From Candidatus Poribacteria bacterium (GTDB lineage Bacteria; Poribacteria; WGA-4E; WGA-3G), in contig VXMD01000026.1 in assembly GCA_009841255.1 (NCBI GenBank), positions 27,777-91,776 of the forward strand: 64,000 nt of DNA, in the 5' to 3' direction. Position 1 is the first letter of the stretch, and each line of letters starts with the position of its first letter. The notes beneath the pieces were generated by a model. The model was not told the origin of the DNA. It worked only from the letters and a program-made list of their open reading frames with translations, and made no database searches. Positions 26,312-35,517 of this stretch are shown here, in pieces. Both the position numbers and the translations under genes were made by a program.

Positions 26312-27775
26312 TTGGCGGCAGATATTGGACTCATCGGATTAGCGGTGATGGGCGAAAACCTCGCACTGAATATGGAGAGCAAAGGGTTTGAGGTGGCGGT
26401 CTTCAACCGGACCGTCTCACGGGTAGATGCTTTCATGGCGGGTGCTGCGAAGGACAAAAATATCACTGGGACGCATTCGATTCCGGAACTCATTGGGAAG
26501 TTAGACAGTCCCCGAAAAATTATCTTGATGGTGAAAGCAGGTGAACCCGTCGATGCGTTTATTGGACAATTGGTCCCGCATCTTTCAAAGGGTGACCTTA
26601 TTATTGACGGTGGAAACTCCAATTTCAACGACACTGTCCGTCGGCATGCGGAATTGGCTGAGCAGGACATTCTGTTTATCGGCACAGGTATCTCCGGCGG
26701 CGAAGAGGGTGCGCTCAAGGGACCGGCAATGATGCCGGGCGGTTCAGCCGAGGCTTACGCACTCGTGGCACCGATCTTTACGAGGATTGCGGCACAGGTG
26801 GAAGGCACACCGTGTTGTTCTTATATCGGACCCGATGGCGCGGGACATTACGTCAAGATGGTGCATAACGGCATTGAATACGGCGACATGCAGCTGATAT
26901 GTGAAGCCTACTCCCTGATGAAAGGCATTTTGGGAATGAGTGCCGACGAGATGCATGGGGTCTTCAGCGACTGGAACCGCGGCGAACTAAATTCTTACCT
27001 CATCGAAATCACAGCTGACATCTTCACACAACTCGATAAGGGTGGCACGCCTTTCGTTGATGTGGTACTGGACCAGGCAGGACAGAAGGGCACTGGCAAA
27101 TGGACGAGTATTTCGGCACTGGATCTCGGTATCTCTGCGCCGACAATCGCGGAGGCGGTTTTTGCGCGTTGCATCTCCGCTGTTAAAAGCGAACGCGTTG
27201 CGGCAGAACAGGTTATCCATGGGCCCGGTGGTACTTATCAAGGCGATCGGGACGAGGCACTCAAAGCGATTCACGACGCGCTTTACGCCGCGAAAATCTG
27301 CTCTTATGCCCAAGGCTTCGCCTTAATGCGGGAAGCAAGTGAGGAGTTTGGATGGAATCTGGATCTCGGTCAGATTAGTCTCGGATGGCGAGGTGGGTGT
27401 ATTATCCGGGCGAAGTTCCTACATCGGATCGCAGAGGCGTTCGAGCGGAATCCTGAACTGCCGAACCTCATGCTTGATTCCTACTTCCGAGATGTGCTTG
27501 AAACCGCGCAACCCAACTGGCGGAGTGTTATCAGTACAGCCACGCAACTCGGTGTTCCTATCCCGGCATTCAGTTCCGCTTTAGCCTATTTCGATAGCTA
27601 CCGTAGCGGCAGACTTTCTGCGAATCTGATTCAGGCGATGCGGGACTATTTCGGTGCACACACCTATCATAAACTCGATGCAGATGGAAACACGATCCTC
27701 GGAGAAGACGGGGAACCGACGGTGTTCCATACCGAATGGATGCTTGAGGGACGTCCTGAAGTTATTGTTGATTAA
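26312..27775 (+). CDS. gnd: 6-phosphogluconate dehydrogenase, decarboxylating
   Basis: A 487-residue protein, full length for the family. The N-terminal Rossmann motif is GLIGLAVMGENLALN, followed by VFNRT for NADP preference, ILMVKAG, the substrate signature GTGISGGEEGALKGPAMMPG near 130, and the C-terminal RGGCIIRAKFL and ARDYFGAHTY-like end (MRDYFGAHTYHKLD). It catalyses oxidative decarboxylation of 6-phosphogluconate to ribulose 5-phosphate in the pentose phosphate pathway. The start is TTG with AGGAGG 9 nt upstream. It is transcribed from its own promoter at 26247-26275. Confidence 0.97.
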   Translation: MAADIGLIGLAVMGENLALNMESKGFEVAVFNRTVSRVDAFMAGAAKDKNITGTHSIPELIGKLDSPRKIILMVKAGEPVDAFIGQLVPHLSKGDLIIDGGNSNFNDTVRRHAELAEQDILFIGTGISGGEEGALKGPAMMPGGSAEAYALVAPIFTRIAAQVEGTPCCSYIGPDGAGHYVKMVHNGIEYGDMQLICEAYSLMKGILGMSADEMHGVFSDWNRGELNSYLIEITADIFTQLDKGGTPFVDVVLDQAGQKGTGKWTSISALDLGISAPTIAEAVFARCISAVKSERVAAEQVIHGPGGTYQGDRDEALKAIHDALYAAKICSYAQGFALMREASEEFGWNLDLGQISLGWRGGCIIRAKFLHRIAEAFERNPELPNLMLDSYFRDVLETAQPNWRSVISTATQLGVPIPAFSSALAYFDSYRSGRLSANLIQAMRDYFGAHTYHKLDADGNTILGEDGEPTVFHTEWMLEGRPEVIVD

Positions 27776-27859
27776 ATTTAAAATTATTGGGCTCTTGACC
27801 TGCGTTTCATTATACGTAGGTTTTCGGTTATCTTGTGGGTACTTTTTAGGATCGGACCC

Positions 27860-27947
27860 GTAGCCCGTAATGAAATGGAGGGCGGATTTAAGAATGACAC
27901 GTCAAAATCTTGACGCACGTCGTTCTTCCGCAAGGTAAAATTAAAAA
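27860..27947 (+). repeat. Family 1 leader repeat, copy 3, abutting the HAD gene ATG
   Basis: From GTAGCCCGTAATGAAATGG to TTAAAAA. AAGGAATGAC-like arms (27888-27896) pair with GTCGTTCTT just before CCGCAAGG (27928-27935). A 12-nt spacer then leads to the ATG at 27948. Confidence 0.8.
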
Positions 27948-28844
27948 ATGGAACACGGATCACAACAGGCATTACACGATTTTCAACCGCAACACGAATT
28001 TTTCGTTGGAATTGATTCGGACGGTTGCGTTTTCAACAGCATGGAGGTCAAACACAACGACTGTTTCAGCGTGAACCTCGTCAAACATTTCGGCTTGGCA
28101 TCTATCTCACGACAGGTGCATCAGGCGTGGGATTTTGTGAATCTCTATTCAAAGACGCGTGGCACGAATCGGTTTAAGGCGATTCTACTGGTCTGCGATT
28201 TCCTACGCGAGATGCCACTTGTGCAAAAGATGGAGGTTGCGGTGCCAGAATTGTCTCACCTGCAAGAATGGTCGGAAACAGAGACGAAACTCGGCAACCC
28301 CGCGCTGCAAGCCGCGATTGACAACGCAACAGGAGAACGACTCGACGAATTGAGCCAAGTGATGGCGTGGAGTCTCGGTGTGAACGAGAGTGTTGCAGAG
28401 ATTGTTTATAACCTCCCACCCTTTCCTGGGGTGCGCGAAACCTTGCAACGGCTTCAGGGCAAATCGGATGTCATTGTCGTTTCCGCGACGCCGGATGAAG
28501 CACTTATACGCGAATGGGCTGAACACAAAATTGACGCCTACGTCGCTCTGATTGCCGGACAGGAGATGGGAACAAAGACAGAACATCTCACGATAACGAC
28601 GAAAGATAGGTATCCCGAAAACCACGTCTTGATGCTCGGTGATTCTCCCGGTGACCTGAAAGCGGCAAGAGATGTAGGCGCGCTATTCTTTCCCGTCAAT
28701 CCCGGCTCCGAGGATACGTCGTGGCAACTCTTCCTTGACGAAGCAATGGGTAAATTCTTCGACGGACACTACGCCGGTGCGTATGAGGACGCGTTGATTG
28801 ATAAGTTTCAGGAATTGTTGCCGGAAACGCCGCCGTGGGAATAA
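27948..28844 (+). CDS. HAD family hydrolase
   Basis: A 298-residue HAD-type hydrolase with motif I variant FVGIDSDGCVFNS (residues 18-30), motif II VIVVSATPDE near 175 and motif IV VLMLGDSPGDLKAA near 225. An alpha-helical cap fills 40-150. The usual DxDxT of motif I is DSDG, so the two aspartates are kept. Family members dephosphorylate small metabolites; the substrate is not evident. Translation starts at the ATG at 27948, placed directly after a family 1 leader repeat that provides the only ribosome-binding-like sequence (GCAAGG, 12 nt away). Confidence 0.82.
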   Translation: MEHGSQQALHDFQPQHEFFVGIDSDGCVFNSMEVKHNDCFSVNLVKHFGLASISRQVHQAWDFVNLYSKTRGTNRFKAILLVCDFLREMPLVQKMEVAVPELSHLQEWSETETKLGNPALQAAIDNATGERLDELSQVMAWSLGVNESVAEIVYNLPPFPGVRETLQRLQGKSDVIVVSATPDEALIREWAEHKIDAYVALIAGQEMGTKTEHLTITTKDRYPENHVLMLGDSPGDLKAARDVGALFFPVNPGSEDTSWQLFLDEAMGKFFDGHYAGAYEDALIDKFQELLPETPPWE

Positions 28845-28864
28845 AAAAGAAAGTAAGATGAAAA

Positions 28865-28898
28865 AAGGAGGGAAGTTTGGAAGGAACCGCCCCTCCTT
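28865..28898 (+). other. Hairpin between HAD hydrolase and 2-hydroxyacid dehydrogenase genes
   Basis: A perfect 8-bp stem AAGGAGGG (28865-28872) with CCCTCCTT (28891-28898). No T-run follows, so termination is uncertain; it might act on mRNA stability. Confidence 0.4.
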
Positions 28899-28960
28899 AC
28901 CTCTTCCATTCTTCCACGCTTTCAATTACCTATATTACATTATGAAAGGACCTTTAGTGT

Positions 28961-29911
28961 ATGAAGATACTATTACAAGGACGTGTTGAAGGTGAACTGC
29001 TCCAGAGATTGGAGAGCATTGTCGGTGACGAGCACACCTTTGTTACCCCAGCTTCACAAGAGGCGCTTATCGAAGAAGGCAAAGATGCTGAAGTCTTTTA
29101 CGGCTACTGCAGTGAAGACCTTTTTCCGCACCTACCGAACATCAAGTGGATTCAATCTTCCAGCGCGGGTATGGACCGACACATGTACCCTGCGCTCCGT
29201 GAGAGCGATGTTCTTTTAACGAACGCGGCGGGCTTATACGGGACACACGTCGCAGATCAAGCGTTCGCGCTCTTGCTCGGTTTGGCACGCGGTATCCACG
29301 AATCTGTTCGGAATCAGGACAAACACCAATGGGGCGGCGCAAGGACAATGCCGATGATCGAGATCGACGGATTTAAGATCGGTATCGTCGGAATGGGCGG
29401 CATCGGGATGCAGATGGCGAAGCGCGCAAAAGGCTTTGACATGTATGTGATGGCTGTCGATGCCTACCGCACCGATAAACCCGACACTGTCGATGAATTG
29501 CTGCCGATGGATCAGCTTTCCAATATGATGAGCCAAGTCGATGTTGTGATGATTGCGTGTCCGTTGACGGAGGAGACACGGGGCCTCATCAATAAGGAGA
29601 ATCTATCCGTGATGCAACCGACAGCGTTCTTTATCAATGTCGCTCGCGGTCCGATTGTCAATGAACCCGATCTGATTGAGATTCTCCGCGCCGGTACAAT
29701 CGCGGCGGTGGGCTTGGATGTCACCGAGATCGAGCCGCTTTCTGCGGACAGTCCGTTATGGGATTTCGATAACATTATCATCTCGCCGCATTCTGCGGGA
29801 GGTTCGCAGCGGCGGATGCACCGTATCACCTCATTCTTCTTGGATAACTTGGAACGGTATCTGAAGGGTGAGGAGTTGCGGAACGTTGTGAACAAGCAGC
29901 TCGGTTTTTAG
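28961..29911 (+). CDS. D-isomer-specific 2-hydroxyacid dehydrogenase family protein
   Basis: A 316-residue protein. Residues 135-165 carry the NAD-binding GIVGMGGIGMQMAKRAKGF segment. Family signatures follow: MIACPLTEETRGLIN, FFINVARGPIVNEPDL with the catalytic arginine, and the histidine motif IISPHSAGG near 275. The glutamate of the catalytic triad is likely in DVTEIEPLS. These enzymes interconvert 2-oxoacids and D-2-hydroxyacids with NAD(P)H. AAAGGA lies 10 nt before the ATG. A strong hairpin terminator follows the stop, so it is the last gene of its unit. Confidence 0.92.
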   Translation: MKILLQGRVEGELLQRLESIVGDEHTFVTPASQEALIEEGKDAEVFYGYCSEDLFPHLPNIKWIQSSSAGMDRHMYPALRESDVLLTNAAGLYGTHVADQAFALLLGLARGIHESVRNQDKHQWGGARTMPMIEIDGFKIGIVGMGGIGMQMAKRAKGFDMYVMAVDAYRTDKPDTVDELLPMDQLSNMMSQVDVVMIACPLTEETRGLINKENLSVMQPTAFFINVARGPIVNEPDLIEILRAGTIAAVGLDVTEIEPLSADSPLWDFDNIIISPHSAGGSQRRMHRITSFFLDNLERYLKGEELRNVVNKQLGF

Positions 29912-29944
29912 GGTTGTATTCAGCAGGCGACTTACAAAATTTAT

Positions 29945-29973
29945 GCGGGTGGATAGTACTGATATCCATCCGC
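29945..29973 (+). terminator. Hairpin terminator after the 2-hydroxyacid dehydrogenase
   Basis: An 11-bp stem GCGGGTGGATA/TATCCATCCGC with one G:U pair and a 7-nt loop, followed by TTCTTATGATTTTT. Confidence 0.65.
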
Positions 29974-30062
29974 TTCTTATGATTTTTACAGGGCTCAACC
30001 CCAAGATTGTGATTCTCATCTTCATTTTCAAGACTTCATGCTTTAGCTTGGAGATGTAGAAA

Positions 30063-30707
30063 ATGTTATTAAACAGAGAGAAATTTGAAATGAATAATAA
30101 ATTGGATTTGAAAAAAGAATATAAAAAATATTTCTATCCAGATATAGTGCCTGAAATTTTTAGGTTACAACCTTTTCAATATCTATCAATTGAAGGTTCA
30201 GGTTCACCTGACAGTAAGGAATTCTCAGAATCATGTTCTACGCTTTTCTCGGCGATGTATACAATCAAATTCCAGAAAAAGAATGAAAACATGGATTTTG
30301 TGGTTCCTCCGTTAGAAGGTTTATGGTGGTCGGAAAATATCAGTGATTTTGCTAATAATCTAAGAAATAATTGGCAATGGTTGCTTATGATAATGTTGCC
30401 CGAATATATTACATTAACCGATTTGAGAGAAGCATTAATTGAATTAAAAAAAAAGAACAAGAAAACAAACTTACATGAAAAACTTAAAATTGAAAAACTA
30501 TCAGAAGATGTAGTTGTTCAGGTAATGTATGAGGGGCCGTTTTCAGGAGAAGGAGATACTATAAGTAATATGCACGCATTTGCAGAAACTTTAGGGTATA
30601 AATTAACAGGCAAACATCATGAGATTTACTTGTCTGATTTCCGTAGAGCTGATCCTCAGAAATTAAAAACAGTATTAAGGCAACCAATAAAATTAATATC
30701 AGAATAG
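30063..30707 (+). CDS. GyrI-like small-molecule-binding domain protein
   Basis: A 214-residue single-domain protein. NKLDLKKEYKKYFYPDIVPE, QYLSIEGSGSPDSKEF and FVVPPLEGLWW are hallmarks of stand-alone GyrI-like (AraC effector-binding-like) proteins of the SHOCT/GyrI superfamily, which bind or hydrolyse small toxic molecules. There is no DNA-binding domain. Base composition is distinctly AT-rich compared with neighbours, with many AAA/AAT codons, suggesting acquisition from a low-GC donor. GGAG lies 9 nt before the ATG at 30063; a second in-frame ATG at 30090 is nearer the usual family start. Confidence 0.82.
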   Translation: MLLNREKFEMNNKLDLKKEYKKYFYPDIVPEIFRLQPFQYLSIEGSGSPDSKEFSESCSTLFSAMYTIKFQKKNENMDFVVPPLEGLWWSENISDFANNLRNNWQWLLMIMLPEYITLTDLREALIELKKKNKKTNLHEKLKIEKLSEDVVVQVMYEGPFSGEGDTISNMHAFAETLGYKLTGKHHEIYLSDFRRADPQKLKTVLRQPIKLISE

Positions 30708-30717
30708 AAAGGAATCC

Positions 30718-30733
30718 CCAATCTTTAGATTGG
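30718..30733 (+). other. Short hairpin after the GyrI-like gene
   Basis: CCAATCT/AGATTGG with a 2-nt loop; no clear T-run. It is a weak candidate for a terminator or a mobile-element trace at the edge of the AT-rich segment. Confidence 0.3.
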
Positions 30734-30775
30734 AGAGGATGTCAAACAATAAGAAAAAGAAGGAGAAATTTTGAT

Positions 30776-31294
30776 ATGAACAAACATAATCTCAGCAAAG
30801 CGGGGCGTTCAGAGAAAGAAGCGACAATTGCTGAAATACTCAAAGAAAATCCGAAGGCAACAAGGGCAGAAATCACGGAACGCACAGGTATACCTGACAC
30901 AACGGTATATCACATTCGTAAGAGAATCGAAGGGCAAACGCGGTATAAAATAAGAGAAGACTATAATATTGTGTATGCTTGGAGATGGTCTGGCGATAGT
31001 AGGTTCGCGAAAATAGGTAAAACTACTATAGGTGGATTAGAGGGGCGGATGTTAAAAACGTATCATCCTACAGATGACCCGGTCCTGATCGCTATTATGC
31101 TGTGTAGTAGCGAGGATCAAGCCTCAGAAAATCATGACTATTTTCTAAACGAAGCGTTTGAGCGGACCCGCTCGGATAGAGAGTGGGTGATTATCGACCC
31201 AGGTTTTCACGAAGAAATCAATGACCTCTGTATATCAGACCCTAATGAGCTGTCTGAAATGTTTAACGGACGGATAAAAACAGAAACATCATAA
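30776..31294 (+). CDS. HTH plus GIY-YIG-like (T5orf172/MUG113-type) protein
   Basis: A 172-residue protein. Residues 15-55 form a winged-helix-like unit (EATIAEILKENPKATRAEIT, then GIPDTTVYHIRKRI). Residues 62-150 resemble the GIY-YIG nuclease subset found in T5orf172/MUG113 proteins: IVYAWRWSGDSRFAKIGKT, then a conserved arginine (GRMLKTYH) and a glutamate-containing EDQASENHDYF. Such proteins are common on phages and genomic islands. The gene has a GAAGGAGAAA-type ribosome binding site. Its actual nuclease activity is unproven. Confidence 0.7.
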   Translation: MNKHNLSKAGRSEKEATIAEILKENPKATRAEITERTGIPDTTVYHIRKRIEGQTRYKIREDYNIVYAWRWSGDSRFAKIGKTTIGGLEGRMLKTYHPTDDPVLIAIMLCSSEDQASENHDYFLNEAFERTRSDREWVIIDPGFHEEINDLCISDPNELSEMFNGRIKTETS

Positions 31295-31406
31295 TATTAC
31301 CTTACTTTCAGTTCAGCCCAGAGTGTGGTTATTTTATTTAAGAAGCGATTGCGAAAGTGTTTACGGGCTTTTTTATAGTAAATCCTAAAAATATATGGAC
31401 AGTTTC

Positions 31407-31473
31407 GTAGGGGTTGGGTCTCCCAACCCGAAACGCACCCCCTATTACGGTAGGCGAGGTTTCTAACCTCGCC
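31407..31473. repeat. Two adjacent GTAGG-headed palindromes
   Basis: GTAGGGGTTGGG TCT CCCAACCC (31407-31429) and GTAGGCGAGGTT TCT AACCTCGCC (31451-31473), both with perfect stems. They belong to a palindromic set also present at 9242, 38999 and 39801. The gap 31295-31535 holds nothing else recognisable. Confidence 0.7.
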
Positions 31474-31535
31474 GATGCAGCATGTCAAAGTAATTCTAAA
31501 ACCTACCATAGTTGACAAATCAATGGAGCAAAACA

Positions 31536-31721
31536 ATGGATATGTTAGTTGAAAGATTAGACGCGAAATTACGCGAATGGGAACCCAATATTGCGGCGAC
31601 AGTCAGGGAACGAATTTCGGAAATTATTGACCTCGCAGACCAAGATGGATTGAATATAATGCGATCGCGTGGCGTGGAACAGGAGGTTTTGGACTTACTC
31701 GATGCCTACGTATCTGGGTGA
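31536..31721 (+). CDS. Small helical protein upstream of the ATPase-nuclease gene
   Basis: A 61-residue protein, MDMLVERLDAKLREW followed by an amphipathic helix ATVRERISEIIDLAD and ending LDLLDAYVSG. I do not recognise a family. GGAG lies 7 nt before the ATG. It ends 21 bases before the ATPase-nuclease reading frame and is probably co-transcribed with it. It could be an accessory or antitoxin-like partner, which is only a guess from size and position. Confidence 0.55.
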   Translation: MDMLVERLDAKLREWEPNIAATVRERISEIIDLADQDGLNIMRSRGVEQEVLDLLDAYVSG

Positions 31722-31742
31722 GATAATGAGGAGAGAACAGAC

Positions 31743-33353
31743 ATGAGAAGGTTCGGTACGCAGGGACCCGTGAACCCTGAACAGCATTATGTTGTCCCTC
31801 GCACGGGAGAACTCACCGAATTTATCAAGCGCGTTAAAGAGGGACGCTACATCGTCATCTTCGCACCCCGGCAAACAGGAAAGACGACCTTTTTTTATGC
31901 TGCTCTGGATATCCTTGCCGCCGAAGAGCCAACCTATCTTCCTATCCACTTAGATTTTGAGGCGTATAAAAACCTCACCCCGTCCGATTTTTACAGCAAT
32001 CTCACCGAAGATATGCGCGAGGAAATTGAACACGTTTTCCACAGTCGCGACGCAGCACTTGACGAAGCCCTAAAACGTTTTCTTGACGAAGCCCAGATGA
32101 CCAACCATTTGTCAATGCTGGAGTTCTTTGAACAGGTTCAGCGTTTCTTGAAGGACGGGGAACATTGGCAAAAAGTGGTCCTCATTATCGACGAGTTTGA
32201 TGGCATCCCCACATCTGCCCTGAAGGGTTTTCTGCACGCCTTTCGACATACTTACATCACCCACGCTACACTTCAATGTCCCCACAGCCTTGGTATTGTG
32301 GGGGTCAAAAGTATCGCCCAACTCAACTATGATCGCTCCGTCTCCCCGTTCAATATCCATGACGATTTTGCGCTATCTAATTTTACGGTTGCTCAGGTGC
32401 AAGAGTTGCTGGGTCAATATACTGACGAGACTGGGTAAGCCTTCGCTCCGGAAGTCATTGAATCCATTCATAAACAGACGGGTGGACAGCCTTTTCTTGT
32501 CAACAGATTCGCACAGATACTCACTGAGGAGATGGGGATCCCGAAAACCGAAACAATTACGATGGCACATTTTGCAGAGGCACATATACAACTTTTGGAC
32601 GAGCGGAATACTAACATTGAACATCTCTTAACAAATATCCGCAAAAACCGCCGCTTTGAGACCATACTCATGCAAATTGTCTCTTATGAAAACAGTGTGC
32701 AATTCAATCCCGACAGTGACATCATCAATGAACTCGCCACGTATGGTGTTATCACGAAAGGAACTGACAGAAAGTGTGAGATTGCCAATCCGATTTACCT
32801 GCACCGTATCATACAAGCATTCAAACCGATAGTCAACGGGTTGGAGCGCGACTACTTCCCCGAAGACACCGATGGATTTCAGTATCTCACGTCCGATGGA
32901 CAAATTCAGATGGAACAACTTCTGAATAACTTCCGTGATTTTATTGCTCGGGCCGGGTTCAGGATCCTGCAAGTCCCTGAGACTCCCCAAGAATTCATCG
33001 GACAGCATTTGCTTTTTGCCTATCTCGACCAGTTCGTTACCACCGTGAACGGAGCGATGTATATGGAAGTCCCAACAGGACGGGGCAGGATGGATCTGAT
33101 CGTTCTTCACACCGGGAGAAAATACATCGTTGAAACAAAGATATGGCGAGGTGAGCGGCTCTATACTGAAGGCAAACGGCACCTCGCGGCGTATCTGTCA
33201 ACGGAAGGCGTAATGGAGGGCTACTACGTGGTGTTCGATCACCGCGAGGTGCCAAAACCGCGCACTGAGACAGAGACGATAGATGGACGGACGATTCGGA
33301 GTTACGTTGTTCCTGTGGTGCAAGAACGCCCTTCACGGGAAAATTTGAGATAG
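31743..33353 (+). pseudogene. AAA-like ATPase with C-terminal PD-(D/E)XK nuclease, interrupted by one in-frame TAA
   Basis: One continuous frame of 537 codons contains a single stop, TAA at 32436-32438. Before it lies the P-loop half (IFAPRQTGKTTFF as Walker A, VVLIIDEFDG as Walker B). After it, the same frame continues with the expected family sequence (EVIESIHKQTGGQPFLVNRF) and ends with a PD-(D/E)XK-like nuclease domain (GRMDLIVLHTGRKYIVETKI, GYYVVFDHR). The family normally forms one protein of this length. The simplest reading is a recent nonsense mutation; downstream re-initiation at the ATG at 32532 could still give the nuclease part. Confidence 0.8.
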
Positions 33354-33360
33354 GTACCCC

Positions 33361-35517
33361 TTAAACAGTGGTTCGTCCCTCCGAATCATCAGCCTCAATC
33401 CGCACGGCACAGAATTTCAACTCTGGTTGCTTGGATACCGGATCAAACGCAGGGTTCGTTACATAATTTGAATTGGTTTCTGGGTGGAAGAGATCCCCCC
33501 AATGGAACGGCGTGAAAAGCAATCCGCGTCGAATTGTCTCTGTGACACGTGCCTTCGCATAACACCGTCCGCGTCGCCCGACGAGATACACCCACTCACC
33601 GTCCTGCACGTCGTTCTCTATTGCATCATCTGGATGGATCTCCACAAAAGGCTCTGGGTCTTTGCGGACAAGTTGCGGCACCTTGCCCGTTCGGGTCCGG
33701 GTGTGCCACTGGCTCTCAATCCGTCCTGTCGTTAAACCGAGCGGGAACTCCGCATCGGTGTTTTCGTCCGGTGGCTGATAGACAGGTGTATGAAATTGTG
33801 CCTTCTCGGACTCAGTGAAAAACTTCCTGCGCGTATACCGACGCTGTGTACCAGGGTGTCGCGGATGTGGACAGGGCCAGCGGAGTGATGTCTTCGCGAG
33901 CCGTTCGTTCGTCATCCCTATCTGATCACAGGGTGTTCCTGCTGTCAGGAGCCGGTATTCATCCCAGACCTCTTCAGGTGTATAGAAATCAAAATTCCGT
34001 TTGAACCCCATGGCTCTTGCAACCTGCGTGAATATCCACCAATCCGGCATCGCTTCACCAGGAGGCGTGAGGAACTGATCGCTTCGGACGACAAGCCGTT
34101 CACTGTTCGTCATGGTGCCCTGCTTTTCACCCCACTGCGCGGCGGGAAGTATTACATCTGCGTATTCCGCTGTCTCTGTCGGATAATAACAATCCTGAAC
34201 GATCACCAAATCCGCGCGACGCAATCCTTCTTGTGACACCTTTGTATCGGGCATGCTGACTGCTGGGTTCGTACAGGCGATCCAGAGTGCGCGGACTTTC
34301 CCTGCAGCCGCTGCTTCAAACATCGGCACTGCTGTTAGACCGGGATTTGGGTCGATGCTGCCGGGTGGAACGCGCCATGCACCCTCCAGATACGCACGGT
34401 GCATATCGTTCGTGACGACGCGGTAGCCGGGTAATTGGTGTGACAGATAGCCGACCTCTCTACCGCCCATGGCGTTCGGTTGCCCTGTCAGCGAGAACGG
34501 ACCTGCGCCGCTGATGCCGACTTCTCCTAACTGGAGGTGCAGGTTGATGAGGGCGACGTTTTTGTCAACACCGCTTGTGCTTTGATTGGTGCCTTGGCAG
34601 TAGAAACTGAGCAGACGGCTCGGCTTGGAAAGGTATTCGACGATCTCGTCGATACGCGCTGGGTGAATATCGCAGACAGCGAGAAGTTCGTTTTCGTCTA
34701 AGTTTTCTAAATGGTTCTCGTAGGCACTGAAGTTTTCAGTGTGCCTTCGGACGAACCGTCTGTTAATCCGTCCTATCGCAAGGAGACGTTTGGCGATGAG
34801 TTGGAGGAAGGCAACATCACTTCCGGGGGCAAGCGGAACATGGATGTCTGAGAATTCCGCTGTCTTGCTGCGGCGCGGATCCACGGTGATAATCCGTGTA
34901 TTCGGCTCAACTGCCCGTCGCTTCCGAATCATCTGGAAGAGGACGGGATGGTTTACCGCCATATTCGCCCCGATGATCAGAAAGACCTCGGCGTGCTGAA
35001 TGTCGTCGTAACAGGTCGGCGGTCCATCCGAGCCGAACGACTGCATATAACCGACCACTGCGGAGGACATACAGAGCCGACTGTTCGTATCTACGTTATT
35101 CGTCCGAAGGAACCCTTTGAACAGTTTATTGAAAATGTAGGAAGCCTCTGTATCCAACTGCCCAGAGCCGTAGAGTGCGATAGAATCTTTGCCGTGCTCC
35201 AATTGGGTTTCCTGAAGCCAATTTGCTGTGAAGGCGATGGCTTCGTCCCACGAAACTTGACGTGGTGGTTCGCCTCGGCGGTCACGGATCATAGGATACG
35301 CGAGTCTGCCGTCGTGGTGTTGAAAGACTTGTTTGAGGTGTGCGCCTTTTGGACAGAGCATTCCGTAATTTGGTGCGACATCGGCGTCCGCTGAGATTCT
35401 CGTAATTTTGTTATCGCTGACGGTTGCGCGGATGACGCAACCGACGCCGCAATAGGGACAGACCGCTTTTCCCGTTTTTTTATTTTTCCTTGCGGTTCGG
35501 TCAGGTAGGTTGTGCAT
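33361..35517 (-). CDS. nasA: Assimilatory nitrate reductase catalytic subunit (molybdopterin, 4Fe-4S)
   Basis: A 718-residue molybdopterin oxidoreductase. The N-terminal 4Fe-4S ligands are C20, C23, C27 and C55 (CPYCGVGC, MLCPKG); bis-MGD-binding segments follow (GSGQLDTEASYIFNKL, IGANMAVNHP, ALWIACTNPAVSMPDT) and the C-terminal dinucleotide-binding beta-barrel ends the protein (TGRIESQWHTRTRTGK). It reduces nitrate to nitrite in the cytoplasm. It is the third gene of the nirA-transporter-nasA string. Its first 15 codons are repeat-derived: the ATG at 35517 follows one family 1 repeat and the next codons translate a second repeat end, before the native-like TGKAVCPYCGVG. Confidence 0.93.
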   Translation of the reverse strand: MHNLPDRTARKNKKTGKAVCPYCGVGCVIRATVSDNKITRISADADVAPNYGMLCPKGAHLKQVFQHHDGRLAYPMIRDRRGEPPRQVSWDEAIAFTANWLQETQLEHGKDSIALYGSGQLDTEASYIFNKLFKGFLRTNNVDTNSRLCMSSAVVGYMQSFGSDGPPTCYDDIQHAEVFLIIGANMAVNHPVLFQMIRKRRAVEPNTRIITVDPRRSKTAEFSDIHVPLAPGSDVAFLQLIAKRLLAIGRINRRFVRRHTENFSAYENHLENLDENELLAVCDIHPARIDEIVEYLSKPSRLLSFYCQGTNQSTSGVDKNVALINLHLQLGEVGISGAGPFSLTGQPNAMGGREVGYLSHQLPGYRVVTNDMHRAYLEGAWRVPPGSIDPNPGLTAVPMFEAAAAGKVRALWIACTNPAVSMPDTKVSQEGLRRADLVIVQDCYYPTETAEYADVILPAAQWGEKQGTMTNSERLVVRSDQFLTPPGEAMPDWWIFTQVARAMGFKRNFDFYTPEEVWDEYRLLTAGTPCDQIGMTNERLAKTSLRWPCPHPRHPGTQRRYTRRKFFTESEKAQFHTPVYQPPDENTDAEFPLGLTTGRIESQWHTRTRTGKVPQLVRKDPEPFVEIHPDDAIENDVQDGEWVYLVGRRGRCYAKARVTETIRRGLLFTPFHWGDLFHPETNSNYVTNPAFDPVSKQPELKFCAVRIEADDSEGRTTV
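35475..35514 (-). repeat. Family 1 repeat 3' end inside the nasA coding sequence
   Basis: Read on the minus strand: TACCTGACCGAACCGCAAGG, a 12-nt spacer AAAAATAAAAAA, then ACG in frame with nasA, exactly where the other copies have ATG. Confidence 0.85.
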
